NCBI GenBank assembly: GCA_040398425.1
Contig: JBBATZ010000007.1
Coordinates: 29,526-93,525 of the forward strand
Length of the DNA: 64,000 bases
Source of the DNA: UBA7672 sp040398425
Lineage (GTDB): Bacteria > Pseudomonadota > Alphaproteobacteria > Caulobacterales > Hyphomonadaceae
Direction of reading: 5' to 3'
The translations under genes were made by a program, and so were the position numbers. The notes under the pieces are model-generated. The model saw nothing but the letters and a program-made list of their open reading frames with translations. It searched no databases and was not told where the DNA came from. Positions 26,327-35,063 of the stretch are shown piece by piece. Position 1 is the first letter of the stretch. Each line of letters begins with the position of its first letter.

Positions 26327-26669
26327 TGGTTTTCTTCTTGCGTTTCATGTCTTCGACAATCTTGTCCAGCGCGTCGAAGCGTGCGTCCCAGAGCTGGCGA
26401 CGCTGTTCGATCCAGGCCGCTTCTTCGTCCAGTCCGCGCAGGCCGAGCCTGCACGTTCGCACGCGTCCGATCTTCTCCGTCGTGATGAGCCCCGCCTGCT
26501 CCAGCACGCCGACGTGCTTCTTCATGCCCGTGAGGGTCATGTCGAACTTTTCGGCAAGCTCCGTGATTGAAGCGTCCGAGCGTTCAAGCTGCTCCAGAAC
26601 GCCGCGACGGGTAGCGTCCGAGAGAGCCGCGAACGAGGCGTCGAGATGGGCTGACATAAACTGAACCAT
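26307..26669 (-). CDS. ArsR-family winged-helix repressor
   Basis: About 120 residues from ATG 26669; a much longer open frame upstream lacks coding character. The core FAALSDATRRGVLEQLERSDASITELAEKFDMTLTGMKKHVGVLEQAGLI is the typical winged-helix of ArsR/SdpR-type regulators paired with SRPBCC proteins. No metal-binding cysteine pair (ELCVC) is present, so metal sensing is unlikely. A 7-bp inverted repeat covers its start codon, an obvious autoregulatory operator. It overlaps the SRPBCC gene downstream and is divergent from the phosphatase gene at 26785. Confidence 0.88.
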   Translation of the reverse strand: MVQFMSAHLDASFAALSDATRRGVLEQLERSDASITELAEKFDMTLTGMKKHVGVLEQAGLITTEKIGRVRTCRLGLRGLDEEAAWIEQRRQLWDARFDALDKIVEDMKRKKKTIGQKKR

Positions 26670-26679
26670 ATAGTTCAGT
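26660..26679. promoter_or_regulatory. Inverted repeat over the arsR start codon
   Basis: ACTGAAC (26660-26666) and GTTCAGT (26673-26679) are perfect inverted arms around a 6-nt AT-rich centre. The repressor's own ATG complement lies at 26667-26669, so bound repressor would block its own transcript start. Confidence 0.6.
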
Positions 26680-26784
26680 ATGTGGCGCGCGGATTGATAT
26701 TGCGCAAGTCGGCTTGGCGCTTTACGGCGAGAAAAGGCTTGTGGCGGCTTTTGCGCTGCAGGCCGAGCGTGATAATCGCCCGGC

Positions 26785-27573
26785 ATGACGTCCTCGAAAC
26801 TTTCCTTCGATCGCCGCGAGCTCATCGGCCCGTTCGACATTATCGGCGATGTGCACGGGTGTTGTGACGAGCTTGAGCAGTTGCTTGAGCTGCTGGGCTA
26901 CGACGTCGAGTGGTCGGGACGCGATGTCGTCGTCACGCCGCCTGCGGGGCGGACGTTGGTGTTTGTGGGCGATCTGGTGGATCGCGGGCCGCGCTCGCCG
27001 GATGTGTTGCGGATCGCGATGGCGATGGACGAGGCAGGTACGGGGCTTTGCGTCGATGGCAATCACGACAACAAGTTTTCGCGCTGGATCAATGGGGCGA
27101 GTGTGAAAGCGGCGCATGGCCTGCAGGCGTCGATCGACCAGATGGCGCAGGAGAATCCGGCGTTTCGAGCAGCGGTGCGAAAGTATGTTGGGTCGCTGCC
27201 GATCTATCTCTGGCTCGACGATGGCAAGCTCGTCGTGGCGCATGCGGGGATCAAGCAGGAGATGATCGGCAAGTCAGGCGGCAAGGTGAAAGCCTTCGCG
27301 CTTTATGGCGAGACGACGGGGGAGACGGACGGGTTCGGCTCGCCGGTGCGGCTCAACTGGGCCTTGCAGCACGCAGGCGAGACGGCGGTGGTTTATGGCC
27401 ATGTCGCGGGACCTGAAGTGCAAGCGGTGAACAATACGTGGTGCATCGACACGGGGTGCTGCTTTGGCGGGCGGTTGACGGCGCTGCGCTGGCCGGAGCG
27501 CGAGCTCGTCAGCGTGCCGGCCTGCAAGGTGTGGTTCGAAGGGGCGCGGCCGTTGGCGGATCGCAGGCGCTAG
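26785..27573 (+). CDS. Metallophosphoesterase resembling the PNKP phosphatase domain
   Basis: The 262-residue calcineurin-like phosphatase shows all metal-site motifs in order: GPFDIIGDVHGCCDEL, LVFVGDLVDRGPRSP, VDGNHDNKFSRW, VVAHAGIKQEM and VVYGHVAGPEV. The sequence around GDVHGCCDELEQLL and NHDNKFSRWING resembles the phosphatase domain of bacterial polynucleotide kinase-phosphatase (Pnkp) and PrpE-like Ap4A phosphatases; no kinase or ligase domain is attached. It could remove 2',3'-cyclic or terminal phosphates from RNA, or hydrolyse dinucleoside polyphosphates. The start ATG 26785 is divergent from arsR. Confidence 0.83.
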   Translation: MTSSKLSFDRRELIGPFDIIGDVHGCCDELEQLLELLGYDVEWSGRDVVVTPPAGRTLVFVGDLVDRGPRSPDVLRIAMAMDEAGTGLCVDGNHDNKFSRWINGASVKAAHGLQASIDQMAQENPAFRAAVRKYVGSLPIYLWLDDGKLVVAHAGIKQEMIGKSGGKVKAFALYGETTGETDGFGSPVRLNWALQHAGETAVVYGHVAGPEVQAVNNTWCIDTGCCFGGRLTALRWPERELVSVPACKVWFEGARPLADRRR

Positions 27574-27608
27574 GCGCATTGCCGCTTCACTGAAGTCGGC
27601 GAGTGCGT

Positions 27609-27649
27609 CTCCCTCGCCCCCTGTTGGGGGGAGGGTAAGGTGAGGGGGG
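27609..27649. repeat. C/G-rich intergenic inverted repeat
   Basis: A C-rich arm and a G-rich arm form an imperfect hairpin with a TGTT loop, followed by TAAGGTGAGGGG. It resembles the widespread alphaproteobacterial intergenic repeats of the CCCCTCACC type and lies between the phosphatase and nitronate monooxygenase genes. Confidence 0.5.
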
Positions 27650-27703
27650 CTGTGCCGCGGTCGAGGTTTTCACTCATCGCGAATGTCCTGAAACGTTGAG
27701 CCG

Positions 27704-27747
27704 CCGCCCACCTCCTGCCTCCTTCCCACAAGGGGGAGGAGGGTGAG
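27704..27747. repeat. Second C/G-rich intergenic repeat, opposite orientation
   Basis: A second stretch (CCTCCTGCCTCCTTCCC, then AAGGGGGAGGAGGGTGAG) forms an imperfect hairpin with an ACA-containing loop. It is the inverted partner of the copy at 27609, so the gap holds a diverged pair. Confidence 0.45.
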
Positions 27748-27841
27748 CGTTGCGAGAGCTGCACCGAACTTGGGCATGCAGGCTTGACGGCGTCTGGTCG
27801 GCGGTTTCCAGATGGGTAAAACATCAGAGGAACTCGTCCCC

Positions 27842-28819
27842 ATGAAAACACGCGTCACCGAACTGTTCGGCATCGAGCATCCGATCATCCAGGGCGGCAT
27901 GCACTATGTGGGCTTTGCCGAGATGGCGGCGGCTGTCTCGGAGGCGGGCGGGCTCGGCATCATCACGGGGCTGACGCAACGGACGCCGGAAGGCCTGCGC
28001 GCCGAGATCCGCCGTTGCCGCGAGATGACGAAGAAGCCTTTCGGCGTGAACCTGACCTTCCTGCCGTCAGTGACGCCTCCGGATTACCCGGGCTTCGTGC
28101 GCACGATCATCGAGGAAGGCATCAAGATCGTCGAGACAGCGGGCAATAACCCGGTGCAGGTGATGCCGTTCTTCAAGCAGGCAGGCGTCAAGGTGATCCA
28201 TAAGTGCACCTCGGTGCGCCACTCGCTGAAGGCTGAATCGATCGGCTGTGATGCGGTGAGCGTCGATGGCTTCGAATGCGGCGGTCACCCGGGCGAAGAC
28301 GACATTCCGAACTTCATCCTGCTGCCGCGCGCAGCGGAGGAGCTCAAGATTCCGTTCGTGGCGTCGGGCGGCATGGCCGATGGGCGTTCGCTGGTCGCGG
28401 CGATGGCTCTTGGCGCTGAGGGCATGAACATGGGCACGCGCTTCATGGCAACGAAGGAAGCGCCGATCCACCAGAACGTGAAGGACGCGCTGGTGAAGGC
28501 GAGCGAACTCGACACGCGCCTGATCATGCGTCCGCTGCGCAACACTGAACGCGTGCTGAACAATGCTGGCGTCGCGAAAATCATCGCGAAGGAAAAGGAG
28601 CTCGGTTCGGCCCTCAAGTTCGAGGACATCATCGAGGAAGTCGCGGGCGTCTATCCGAAGATCATGAAGGATGGCGACATGGAAGCCGGTGCCTGGAGCT
28701 GCGGCATGGTCGCGGGCCTGATTCACGACGTGCCGAGCGTGAAGGAACTGATCGACCGCATCATGCGCGAGGCGGAGGAGATCATCTCGAAGCGGCTGAT
28801 GGGCGCGCTGCGGGGGTAG
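27842..28819 (+). CDS. Nitronate monooxygenase (2-nitropropane dioxygenase family)
   Basis: The 325-residue FMN-binding TIM barrel starts at ATG 27842 with AGAGGA upstream. PIIQGGMHYVGFAEMAAAVSEAGGLG at the N-terminus, HKCTSVRHS, DGFECGGHPGEDD, VASGGMADGRSLVAAMALGAEG and GTRFMATKEAPIHQ are the family's FMN- and substrate-binding elements. It oxidises alkyl nitronates such as propionate-3-nitronate, although many members remain of unknown physiological use. It ends at a strong bidirectional hairpin shared with the convergent cytochrome gene. Confidence 0.9.
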   Translation: MKTRVTELFGIEHPIIQGGMHYVGFAEMAAAVSEAGGLGIITGLTQRTPEGLRAEIRRCREMTKKPFGVNLTFLPSVTPPDYPGFVRTIIEEGIKIVETAGNNPVQVMPFFKQAGVKVIHKCTSVRHSLKAESIGCDAVSVDGFECGGHPGEDDIPNFILLPRAAEELKIPFVASGGMADGRSLVAAMALGAEGMNMGTRFMATKEAPIHQNVKDALVKASELDTRLIMRPLRNTERVLNNAGVAKIIAKEKELGSALKFEDIIEEVAGVYPKIMKDGDMEAGAWSCGMVAGLIHDVPSVKELIDRIMREAEEIISKRLMGALRG

Positions 28820-28840
28820 GTCGCTCCGGCAGTCAAGATA

Positions 28841-28872
28841 AAAGGGCGAGACGGTTTCCCGTCTCGCCCTTT
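28841..28872. terminator. Bidirectional intrinsic terminator
   Basis: A 14-bp perfect stem (28841-28854 with 28859-28872) and a 4-nt TTTC loop; both arms end in three A/T pairs, so each strand gets a short T tail. It separates the convergent nitronate monooxygenase and cytochrome c genes. Confidence 0.85.
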
Positions 28873-28895
28873 GTGTTTCGATCGGTCGCTCGAGC

Positions 28896-29216
28896 CTACT
28901 CGGCTTTGACTTCCGGCAGGCTGCCCGAGGCCGGAAGCGAGGTCTTGCTGAGGAAGACGGCGATGTTGCGCTTGTCTTCGTCGGAGAGGCCGCCGGCGAC
29001 GCTGGCCATCATCGGCACAGGCGCGTTGAGGGCGGCAAGGACCTTGTCGTTGCCGAGGGTCTGCAGCTTCTCGATCAGCGGTGCGTTGGCGATGCCTGTG
29101 CCGTGGCACATCTTGCAGCGCGATTCATAGATTTCGCCACCTTCCTTGGGGCCGGCGAAGGCCGGTGCGGCGAGGGTCACGATGCCCATGATGACGGCGA
29201 CGGCGGTCAGTCTCAT
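28896..29216 (-). CDS. Small periplasmic class I cytochrome c
   Basis: The 106-residue precursor starts at ATG 29216 with GAGGGA upstream; a longer open frame to 29273 is not needed. The signal peptide ends near APAFAG. One haem-c site CKMCH follows (ESRCKMCHGTG), and PVPMMASVAGGLSDEDKRNIAVFLS supplies the Met ligand and the C-terminal helix of cytochrome c5-like proteins. It probably shuttles electrons in the periplasm. The partner is unknown. Transcription runs toward the terminator at 28841. Confidence 0.9.
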   Translation of the reverse strand: MRLTAVAVIMGIVTLAAPAFAGPKEGGEIYESRCKMCHGTGIANAPLIEKLQTLGNDKVLAALNAPVPMMASVAGGLSDEDKRNIAVFLSKTSLPASGSLPEVKAE

Positions 29217-29370
29217 TATTCCCTCCAGATGAAGTAGGGAGGGCTTGTAGTGGGCCTTATCTGAACAGGCCATAACCGGGCGCAGTTATTGCGCGGATGG
29301 GGCATTCACGTCGCAGCGAGGGGGAAACGAGCGGGAATCGCCTAATTCGGGCGGGGATGATATGAGCCCG

Positions 29371-29789
<419 letters not shown>

Positions 29790-29960
29790 TTTGCCCAATT
29801 GCTGTGGACAGAGGCCGCGAGGCGATCCACCGGGCCTAAAGCCCAGACTCTAGAGGAGTCTCCTGGCTCAGATTTACCGGCTATAAACCACTTATCCACA
29901 GACCTGCCGGTATGGCTCACCGATCTACCTGCTTTGTTCCGTGCGCGGACGGTCCAATGG

Positions 29961-29976
29961 TTAACGGTGACCTAAC
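29961..29976 (+). promoter_or_regulatory. CtrA-like box upstream of mraZ
   Basis: TTAA, seven bases, then CTAAC. The CtrA consensus is TTAA-N7-TTAAC, so there is one mismatch. It ends 1 bp before the first MraZ repeat. Confidence 0.5.
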
Positions 29977-29977
29977 G

Positions 29978-30011
29978 TCCCGTTGTTTCCCATATCCTCC
30001 CATGTTATCCC
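29978..30011. promoter_or_regulatory. Four MraZ-type boxes at 10-bp period
   Basis: TCCC (GGGA on the other strand) recurs at 29978, 29988, 29998 and 30008, exactly one helical turn apart. MraZ of other bacteria binds direct repeats of a GGG-containing pentamer spaced by five bases in its own promoter, so this is the expected autoregulatory array. Confidence 0.75.
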
Positions 30012-30099
30012 GTAGGCGTCCACGGAAGGGGCTTTAGTGGCGCGTAGATTCGGGTGCGTCGTCCCATTCGGGAGCGGCGTCTAGCGGGCAATCAGGGGT

Positions 30100-30576
30100 A
30101 TGTTTCTCTCCAATTTCGAGAGCGGCGTTGACGCCAAGAAGCGGGTCTCGATCCCGGCGCCCTTCCGCAGGGTGCTTGGGGGCGTGGAAAGCCTCTATCT
30201 TTGGCCGTCGCTCGACAAGCCGTGCATCGAAGGCGCGGGCGAGGGTCTCATGCAGCAATTCGAGGATTCCATGTCCGACCTCGACCTGATGGACCCGCGT
30301 CGTATCGCGCTTGCGAACTACATCATGGGCGAGGCTCGACAGGGCAAGCTGGACGAGGGCGGACGGATCGTGCTGGACGCTGAGCTGCTGGCGACGGCGG
30401 GCATTACCGAGAAAGCCAAATTCGTCGGCCTCGGCGACCGATTCCAGATCTGGGAACCGGACGCCTATGAGGCGGAGCGGACCAACATGCGCAGCCTCGC
30501 CAGGGAAAGCCTCGGCCTGCTCAAGGCCAAGCCGCGCCGCCCCGGCAATGGGCAGGGTCAGGCGGGGTCTGAATGA
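30100..30576 (+). CDS. mraZ: MraZ, transcriptional regulator of the division/cell wall cluster
   Basis: The 158-residue protein begins FLSNFESGVDAKKRVSIPAPFR, the AbrB-like motif with DxKxR-type DNA-contact loop, and repeats it as GKLDEGGRIVLDAELL near residue 85. Two such domains form the ring-shaped MraZ oligomer. It binds repeats in front of its own gene and represses the mra operon. The four GGGA boxes at 29978-30011 are its probable targets. Its stop overlaps the start of rsmH by 4 nt. The C-terminal tail (KPRRPGNGQGQAGSE) is disordered. Confidence 0.95.
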   Translation: MFLSNFESGVDAKKRVSIPAPFRRVLGGVESLYLWPSLDKPCIEGAGEGLMQQFEDSMSDLDLMDPRRIALANYIMGEARQGKLDEGGRIVLDAELLATAGITEKAKFVGLGDRFQIWEPDAYEAERTNMRSLARESLGLLKAKPRRPGNGQGQAGSE

Positions 30577-31595
30577 GCGAGGGCCCCTTATCTCCCCACG
30601 CCGGGACGCACGTTCCGGTCCTCGTCGAAGAGGTCATCCACGCGCTCGCGCCCGTCGAAGGCGCGGTGATGGTGGACGGGACGTATGGCGGCGGCGGATA
30701 TGCGCGGGCGGCGCTTGCGGTAGCGAACTTCACGCTGATCGGGATTGATCGCGATCCGGAGGCAATGAAGCGTGCGTGGGAACATGCGGGCCGCGACCCG
30801 CGGCTTGTTCCGGCGCCGGGACGGTTCGGTGAACTCGAGGCGATCCTTCACGCGATGGGGCGCGACACGGTCGACGGCATAATGCTCGATCTCGGTGTGT
30901 CGTCCTTCCAGATCGACGAGGCTGAGCGCGGTTTTTCGTTCATGCGCGACGGTCCGCTCGACATGCGGATGGAGCGCAAAGGGCCGAGCGCAGCCGATGC
31001 GGTGAACCGCCTGACTGAGGGCGAACTCGCCGATATCTTTCACATTCTTGGCGACGAGCATGGCGCGCGCCGTGTTGCGCGCGAAATCGTGCATCGTCGC
31101 CGCGCGCAGCCTTTCACCACGACGCTTGACCTCGCCAACGTGATCGAGAAGTCGCTCGGCGGGCGGCGCGGCAAGCCGACCCATCCGGCGACGCGCTCGT
31201 TCCAGGCGCTGAGGATGTGGGTGAATGACGAGACCGGCGAGCTGGTGCGCGCGCTGGGTGCTGCCGAACGTGTGCTGAAACCGGGTGGTCGGCTCGTGAT
31301 CGTAACTTTCCATTCAATCGAAGACCGCATCGTGAAGCTCTTCCTGAGGTCGCGATCCGGCAATGATCCTGGCGTCTCCCGCCATGTGCCGCGCGCGCCC
31401 AAGGGCAAGGCGTCCACGTTTGAAGTCCTGCAACGCAAGGCCACCGAGGCAAGCGAAGCAGAGACAAGCGCCAATCCGCGTTCGCGGTCGGCGCGCCTGA
31501 GGTGGGCGCTGCGGACGGATGCGCCGGCATGGGAGTCGGGGCCCGACGAAGGGTTCCGCCTGCCGGGGTTGAAACAGCTTGAGGGAGTTGCCTGA
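30573..31595 (+). CDS. rsmH: 16S rRNA m4C1402 methyltransferase RsmH (MraW)
   Basis: The 340-residue class I SAM methyltransferase begins HVPVLVEEVIHALAP and has the SAM motif VDGTYGGGGYARA, the FDR-type segment DGIMLDLGVSSFQIDE, and the C-terminal VTFHSIEDRIVKLF. It methylates N4 of C1402 in 16S rRNA, tuning the ribosomal P site. Second gene of the mra cluster as in most bacteria; it overlaps mraZ by 4 nt and its stop overlaps the ftsL start. All expected motifs are present. Confidence 0.96.
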   Translation: MSEGPLSPHAGTHVPVLVEEVIHALAPVEGAVMVDGTYGGGGYARAALAVANFTLIGIDRDPEAMKRAWEHAGRDPRLVPAPGRFGELEAILHAMGRDTVDGIMLDLGVSSFQIDEAERGFSFMRDGPLDMRMERKGPSAADAVNRLTEGELADIFHILGDEHGARRVAREIVHRRRAQPFTTTLDLANVIEKSLGGRRGKPTHPATRSFQALRMWVNDETGELVRALGAAERVLKPGGRLVIVTFHSIEDRIVKLFLRSRSGNDPGVSRHVPRAPKGKASTFEVLQRKATEASEAETSANPRSRSARLRWALRTDAPAWESGPDEGFRLPGLKQLEGVA

Positions 31596-31954
31596 TGAAT
31601 CGTCTGGCGATCATTGGCGGTCTTGTTGTCGCCATGCTGGCCGTTGCGGTCTATCGCGCCAAACTCGGTGCGGAAGACACGCAGGCGCGCATCGAGGACC
31701 TGAAGGTCCAGGTGGCCGATGAAGAGAAGGCGATTGCCGGGCTCCGCGCCGATGAAGCTGTGCTGACGCGGCCGGAGCGGATCGGCGGGATCGCACAGCA
31801 GCAGCTCGGCCTCGCGCCTGCCAATCCCACCCAGTACACGGCGGCCGAAGCGCTCAGGCAGCGGCTCGGCGAGGAGCGCACACGCCTGCCGGCACCGGGT
31901 CAGCCACCCGAGACTCTCGCACCCTCTCCTGATGCGGTGAAGCCGCAACCGTAA
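31595..31954 (+). CDS. ftsL: FtsL-like cell division protein
   Basis: The 119-residue protein has an N-terminal membrane helix (LAIIGGLVVAMLAVAVYRAKL), then a coiled-coil-like stretch (EDTQARIEDLKVQVADEEKAIAGLRADEAVL) and the segment LTRPERIGGIAQQQLGLAPANPTQY typical of FtsL C-termini. It lies between rsmH and ftsI, where ftsL belongs, overlapping both by single bases. FtsL forms the FtsQLB complex that licenses FtsWI. Identity rests on position and topology, since the family is poorly conserved. Confidence 0.88.
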   Translation: MNRLAIIGGLVVAMLAVAVYRAKLGAEDTQARIEDLKVQVADEEKAIAGLRADEAVLTRPERIGGIAQQQLGLAPANPTQYTAAEALRQRLGEERTRLPAPGQPPETLAPSPDAVKPQP

Positions 31955-33606
31955 TGAGGGCATACGCTGCGCCATATGAGGACGTATGGGGTCCGCGCCG
32001 CGCTCGCATTGTTGCGGGCGTCCTGGCGCTGATCTTTGTCATCATCGTGGGGCGCTCGGCCTATGTTGCTTTTAACGGACCCGACAAGGCGGCGCTGCCG
32101 GTCGCCAAGGCAGAAATCGCGCGGCGTGGTGACATCGTCGATCGCAAGGGCGAGTTGCTGGCGACGACGGTGCAGGGCAAGTCGCTGGCTGTCGATCCGA
32201 GCGCGATCTGGGATTCGCGCGATGTGGTCGCGGGCATCCGCTCGGTGTTACCGGATCTCGGCGATGATGCGCTGACGGCGCTGATGTTGGACAAGAAGCG
32301 GCAGTTCGCCTGGGTCAAGCGCGAGCTGACGGACGAACAGGTGAATGCTCTGAAGGAGACGGGAGTCGAGGGGCTGGTGTTCGTCGACGAACCGCAGCGT
32401 GTCTATCCTAACGGCAAGCTGGCCGGGCATTTCATCGGCTATACCAGCATCGATGGCGAGGGGCTGGAAGGCGCCGAGCGGATATACAACGACCAGCTCA
32501 AGAAGGGCGGCGCGCCGCTCATGCTGACGCTGGATGCCAGCGTTCAGTTCGTGCTCGAAGAAGAGCTGCAGGCCGCCTATGTCGACTTCGACATGAAAGG
32601 CGCAGTGGGTATCGTGCTGGACGTGAGCGCGGGCGCAGTGCGTGCGATTGCGTCGTGGCCATCGGTCGATCCTGCCAGGCGCGGGGAGGAGGGCGACGAC
32701 GCCAAGACCAACCGCGCGCTCAATGCCAGAATGGAGTTGGGCTCGATCTACAAGCCGCTGACCGTCGCGGCGGCGCTGGAAGCGGGCGTGCTCAAGCCGA
32801 CAGACATGTTTGATGTTTCGAAGCCGGTGAAGATCGGTGCGGTGACGGTGCGTGATCCACATCCGCTGCCGCATGCCGCTTCGGTATCCGTGACGGACAT
32901 CCTCGCTTACTCGTCGAATATCGGTGCGTCCGAAATCGCCCAGCGCATGGGGCCTGTCGCGCAGAAGACGTTTCTCACCAAGATGAACCTGCTCGGCGGA
33001 CAACCGACGAACGGGCCGCAATGGGCCTCTCCGCTTGTGCCCGCGCAATGGGATGCGACGGCGATGGCGACCGTCGCCTATGGCCACGGTCTGTCGGTCA
33101 GTCCGATGGCATTCGCGATGACGTACCTGCCGTTCGCGAATGGCGGCGAATACATGCTCCCGTCGTTTGTGGAGCCGGTTGATCCGGCGAAGGTCGTACG
33201 CAAGCGCATTATGTCGGCGCAGACGGCGGCGACGGTTCTCGACATGATGCGCGTTACCGTGCTCGAAGGGTCGGGCAGGAACGCCGAAGCGCGCGGCTAT
33301 GAAGTGGCGGGCAAGACCGGCACGGCTGAGAAGCCGACACCGAGCGGTTACGATCCGGACAGGAATATCACTTCTTTCGCCGCGATCTTTCCGGCGTCCC
33401 GCCCTCAATATGTCGTGCTAGTCGTTCTGGATGAAGCCCAGCCCAGAACGGGCGCGCAACGCACGGCCGCCTTCACGGCTGCGGCGATCGCAGGAAAGGT
33501 GATCGCGCGTGCAGCTCCGCTTCTGGATGTTCGGCCTGTGCTCGAGGCGACGGCGATGCGTGTGCCTGTCCCGGACGCCGATGTGGCGGAGGCGGTCGCG
33601 CAATGA
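31954..33606 (+). CDS. ftsI: Division transpeptidase FtsI (PBP3)
   Basis: The 550-residue class B penicillin-binding protein has a cytoplasmic tail, one membrane helix (about residues 13-33), a dimerisation domain and a transpeptidase domain. Active-site motifs are present: SxxK as GSIYKPLT, SxN as YSSNIGAS and KTG as AGKTGTAEKPT. It cross-links septal peptidoglycan with FtsW. GARGDIVDRKGELLAT-like sequence at residue 50 is the usual PBP start. It starts at ATG 31954 overlapping the ftsL stop and overlaps murE by 4 nt. Confidence 0.95.
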   Translation: MRAYAAPYEDVWGPRRARIVAGVLALIFVIIVGRSAYVAFNGPDKAALPVAKAEIARRGDIVDRKGELLATTVQGKSLAVDPSAIWDSRDVVAGIRSVLPDLGDDALTALMLDKKRQFAWVKRELTDEQVNALKETGVEGLVFVDEPQRVYPNGKLAGHFIGYTSIDGEGLEGAERIYNDQLKKGGAPLMLTLDASVQFVLEEELQAAYVDFDMKGAVGIVLDVSAGAVRAIASWPSVDPARRGEEGDDAKTNRALNARMELGSIYKPLTVAAALEAGVLKPTDMFDVSKPVKIGAVTVRDPHPLPHAASVSVTDILAYSSNIGASEIAQRMGPVAQKTFLTKMNLLGGQPTNGPQWASPLVPAQWDATAMATVAYGHGLSVSPMAFAMTYLPFANGGEYMLPSFVEPVDPAKVVRKRIMSAQTAATVLDMMRVTVLEGSGRNAEARGYEVAGKTGTAEKPTPSGYDPDRNITSFAAIFPASRPQYVVLVVLDEAQPRTGAQRTAAFTAAAIAGKVIARAAPLLDVRPVLEATAMRVPVPDADVAEAVAQ

Positions 33607-35063
33607 AGCTTGATGTGCTCATCCCCGGAGCGGACTCCTCTGACTTTTCAGCGATTGATGTCGTGGGCATCACCGCCGACAGCCGCAAGGTGAAACCGGG
33701 CTTCGTGTTCGCGGCGCTGCAGGGCGTGGCGAAGGATGGCCGCGACTATATCGATAGCGCGATAAAGTCTGGCGCGGTCGCGATCCTGACTGATGCGCGG
33801 CCAGGCGAATGGAGCGTGCCGGCGATCCGCGTGGACGAGCCACGCCTGACCCTGGCGCAGGCGGCGGCGGCTTTCTGTCCGACGCAGCCGGGTATCGTTG
33901 CAGCGGTGACGGGCACCAACGGCAAGAGTTCGACGGTCGATTTCCTGCGTCAGATCTGGAGCAGCATGGGCCGCAAGGCAGCATCCATGGGCACGCTCGG
34001 CGCGATCGGTCCTTCGGGTAGCGCCGATCTTGGTCACACGACGCCTGATCCAGTGGCGATCCACGCAACGCTCGACAAGCTCGCGCGCGAAGGCGTGACA
34101 CATGCGGCGATGGAAGCGTCATCGCATGGCCTGTCGCAGTATCGCCTGCATGGTGTGACGCTGGCGGCGGGGGCGTTCACGAACCTTACGCAGGACCACC
34201 TCGACTACCATTCGGACTTCGACGACTACCGCGCCGCCAAGATGAAGCTGTTCACCGAGTTGCTGCCGGTGGGCGCGCCGGCGGTGTTGAATGCGGACAG
34301 TCCGGAGCTCGAAGCGTTCGAGACGGCGGCGCGCGAGGCTGGCCTGAAGCCATTCACCGTGGGTTGGCGCGGACGTGACCTGCGCATCTCCGAAGCCTTG
34401 CCGCGCGGGACAGGGCAGGACCTGGTGATCCAGTGGGGCGATGCGCCAGGAAATGAACGCAAGATCCACCTGCCGCTGATCGGAGAGTTCCAGGCGCTCA
34501 ATGCGCTGTGCGCGGCGGGCATCGCGATGTCGCTAGGCGATGACGTGAATGCCGTGCTCGATGGTTTAACGCAGCTCAAGGGTGTGCACGGCCGACTCGA
34601 GCTTGTTGGACAGACGGCGACCAAGGCCCCGGTTTTTGTCGATTATGCGCACACGCCGGATGGCCTGAATGTGCTGCTGCGTGCGGCGCGTCCGCACGTG
34701 AGAGGGAAGCTGATCGTGGTGTTCGGCTGCGGTGGCGATCGCGATGCGACCAAGCGGCCGATCATGGGCGACGTTGCGCGGCGTCTGGCTGACGAAGTGA
34801 TCGTCACCGATGACAACCCGCGCTCCGAAGATCCCACGCTGATCCGCACCGCAATTCGCAAGGGCGCGCCGGATGCCAGCGAGATCGGAGATCGCGCTTC
34901 TGCCATCATCGAAGGCGTCAGGCGTCTGAAGGCAGGCGATGCGCTGCTGATCGCGGGCAAGGGGCATGAGACAGGGCAAATCGTGAAAGGTGTCACGATC
35001 CCGTTCTCGGATTTCGATGTCGCGCGCGCGGCGCTGAAGGATGTGGGGGGAACGCATGGTTGA
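33603..35063 (+). CDS. murE: UDP-MurNAc-L-Ala-D-Glu:meso-DAP ligase MurE
   Basis: The 486-residue Mur ligase has three domains: an N-terminal UDP-binding domain, a central ATPase with the P-loop TGTNGKSSTVDFLRQ and MEASSHGLSQ, and a C-terminal domain with DDNPRSEDP. The DNPR motif is the meso-diaminopimelate specificity signature, so the wall is of the Gram-negative DAP type. It adds the third residue of the stem peptide in the cytosol. It overlaps ftsI by 4 nt and murF by 8 nt. Confidence 0.96.
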   Translation: MKLDVLIPGADSSDFSAIDVVGITADSRKVKPGFVFAALQGVAKDGRDYIDSAIKSGAVAILTDARPGEWSVPAIRVDEPRLTLAQAAAAFCPTQPGIVAAVTGTNGKSSTVDFLRQIWSSMGRKAASMGTLGAIGPSGSADLGHTTPDPVAIHATLDKLAREGVTHAAMEASSHGLSQYRLHGVTLAAGAFTNLTQDHLDYHSDFDDYRAAKMKLFTELLPVGAPAVLNADSPELEAFETAAREAGLKPFTVGWRGRDLRISEALPRGTGQDLVIQWGDAPGNERKIHLPLIGEFQALNALCAAGIAMSLGDDVNAVLDGLTQLKGVHGRLELVGQTATKAPVFVDYAHTPDGLNVLLRAARPHVRGKLIVVFGCGGDRDATKRPIMGDVARRLADEVIVTDDNPRSEDPTLIRTAIRKGAPDASEIGDRASAIIEGVRRLKAGDALLIAGKGHETGQIVKGVTIPFSDFDVARAALKDVGGTHG

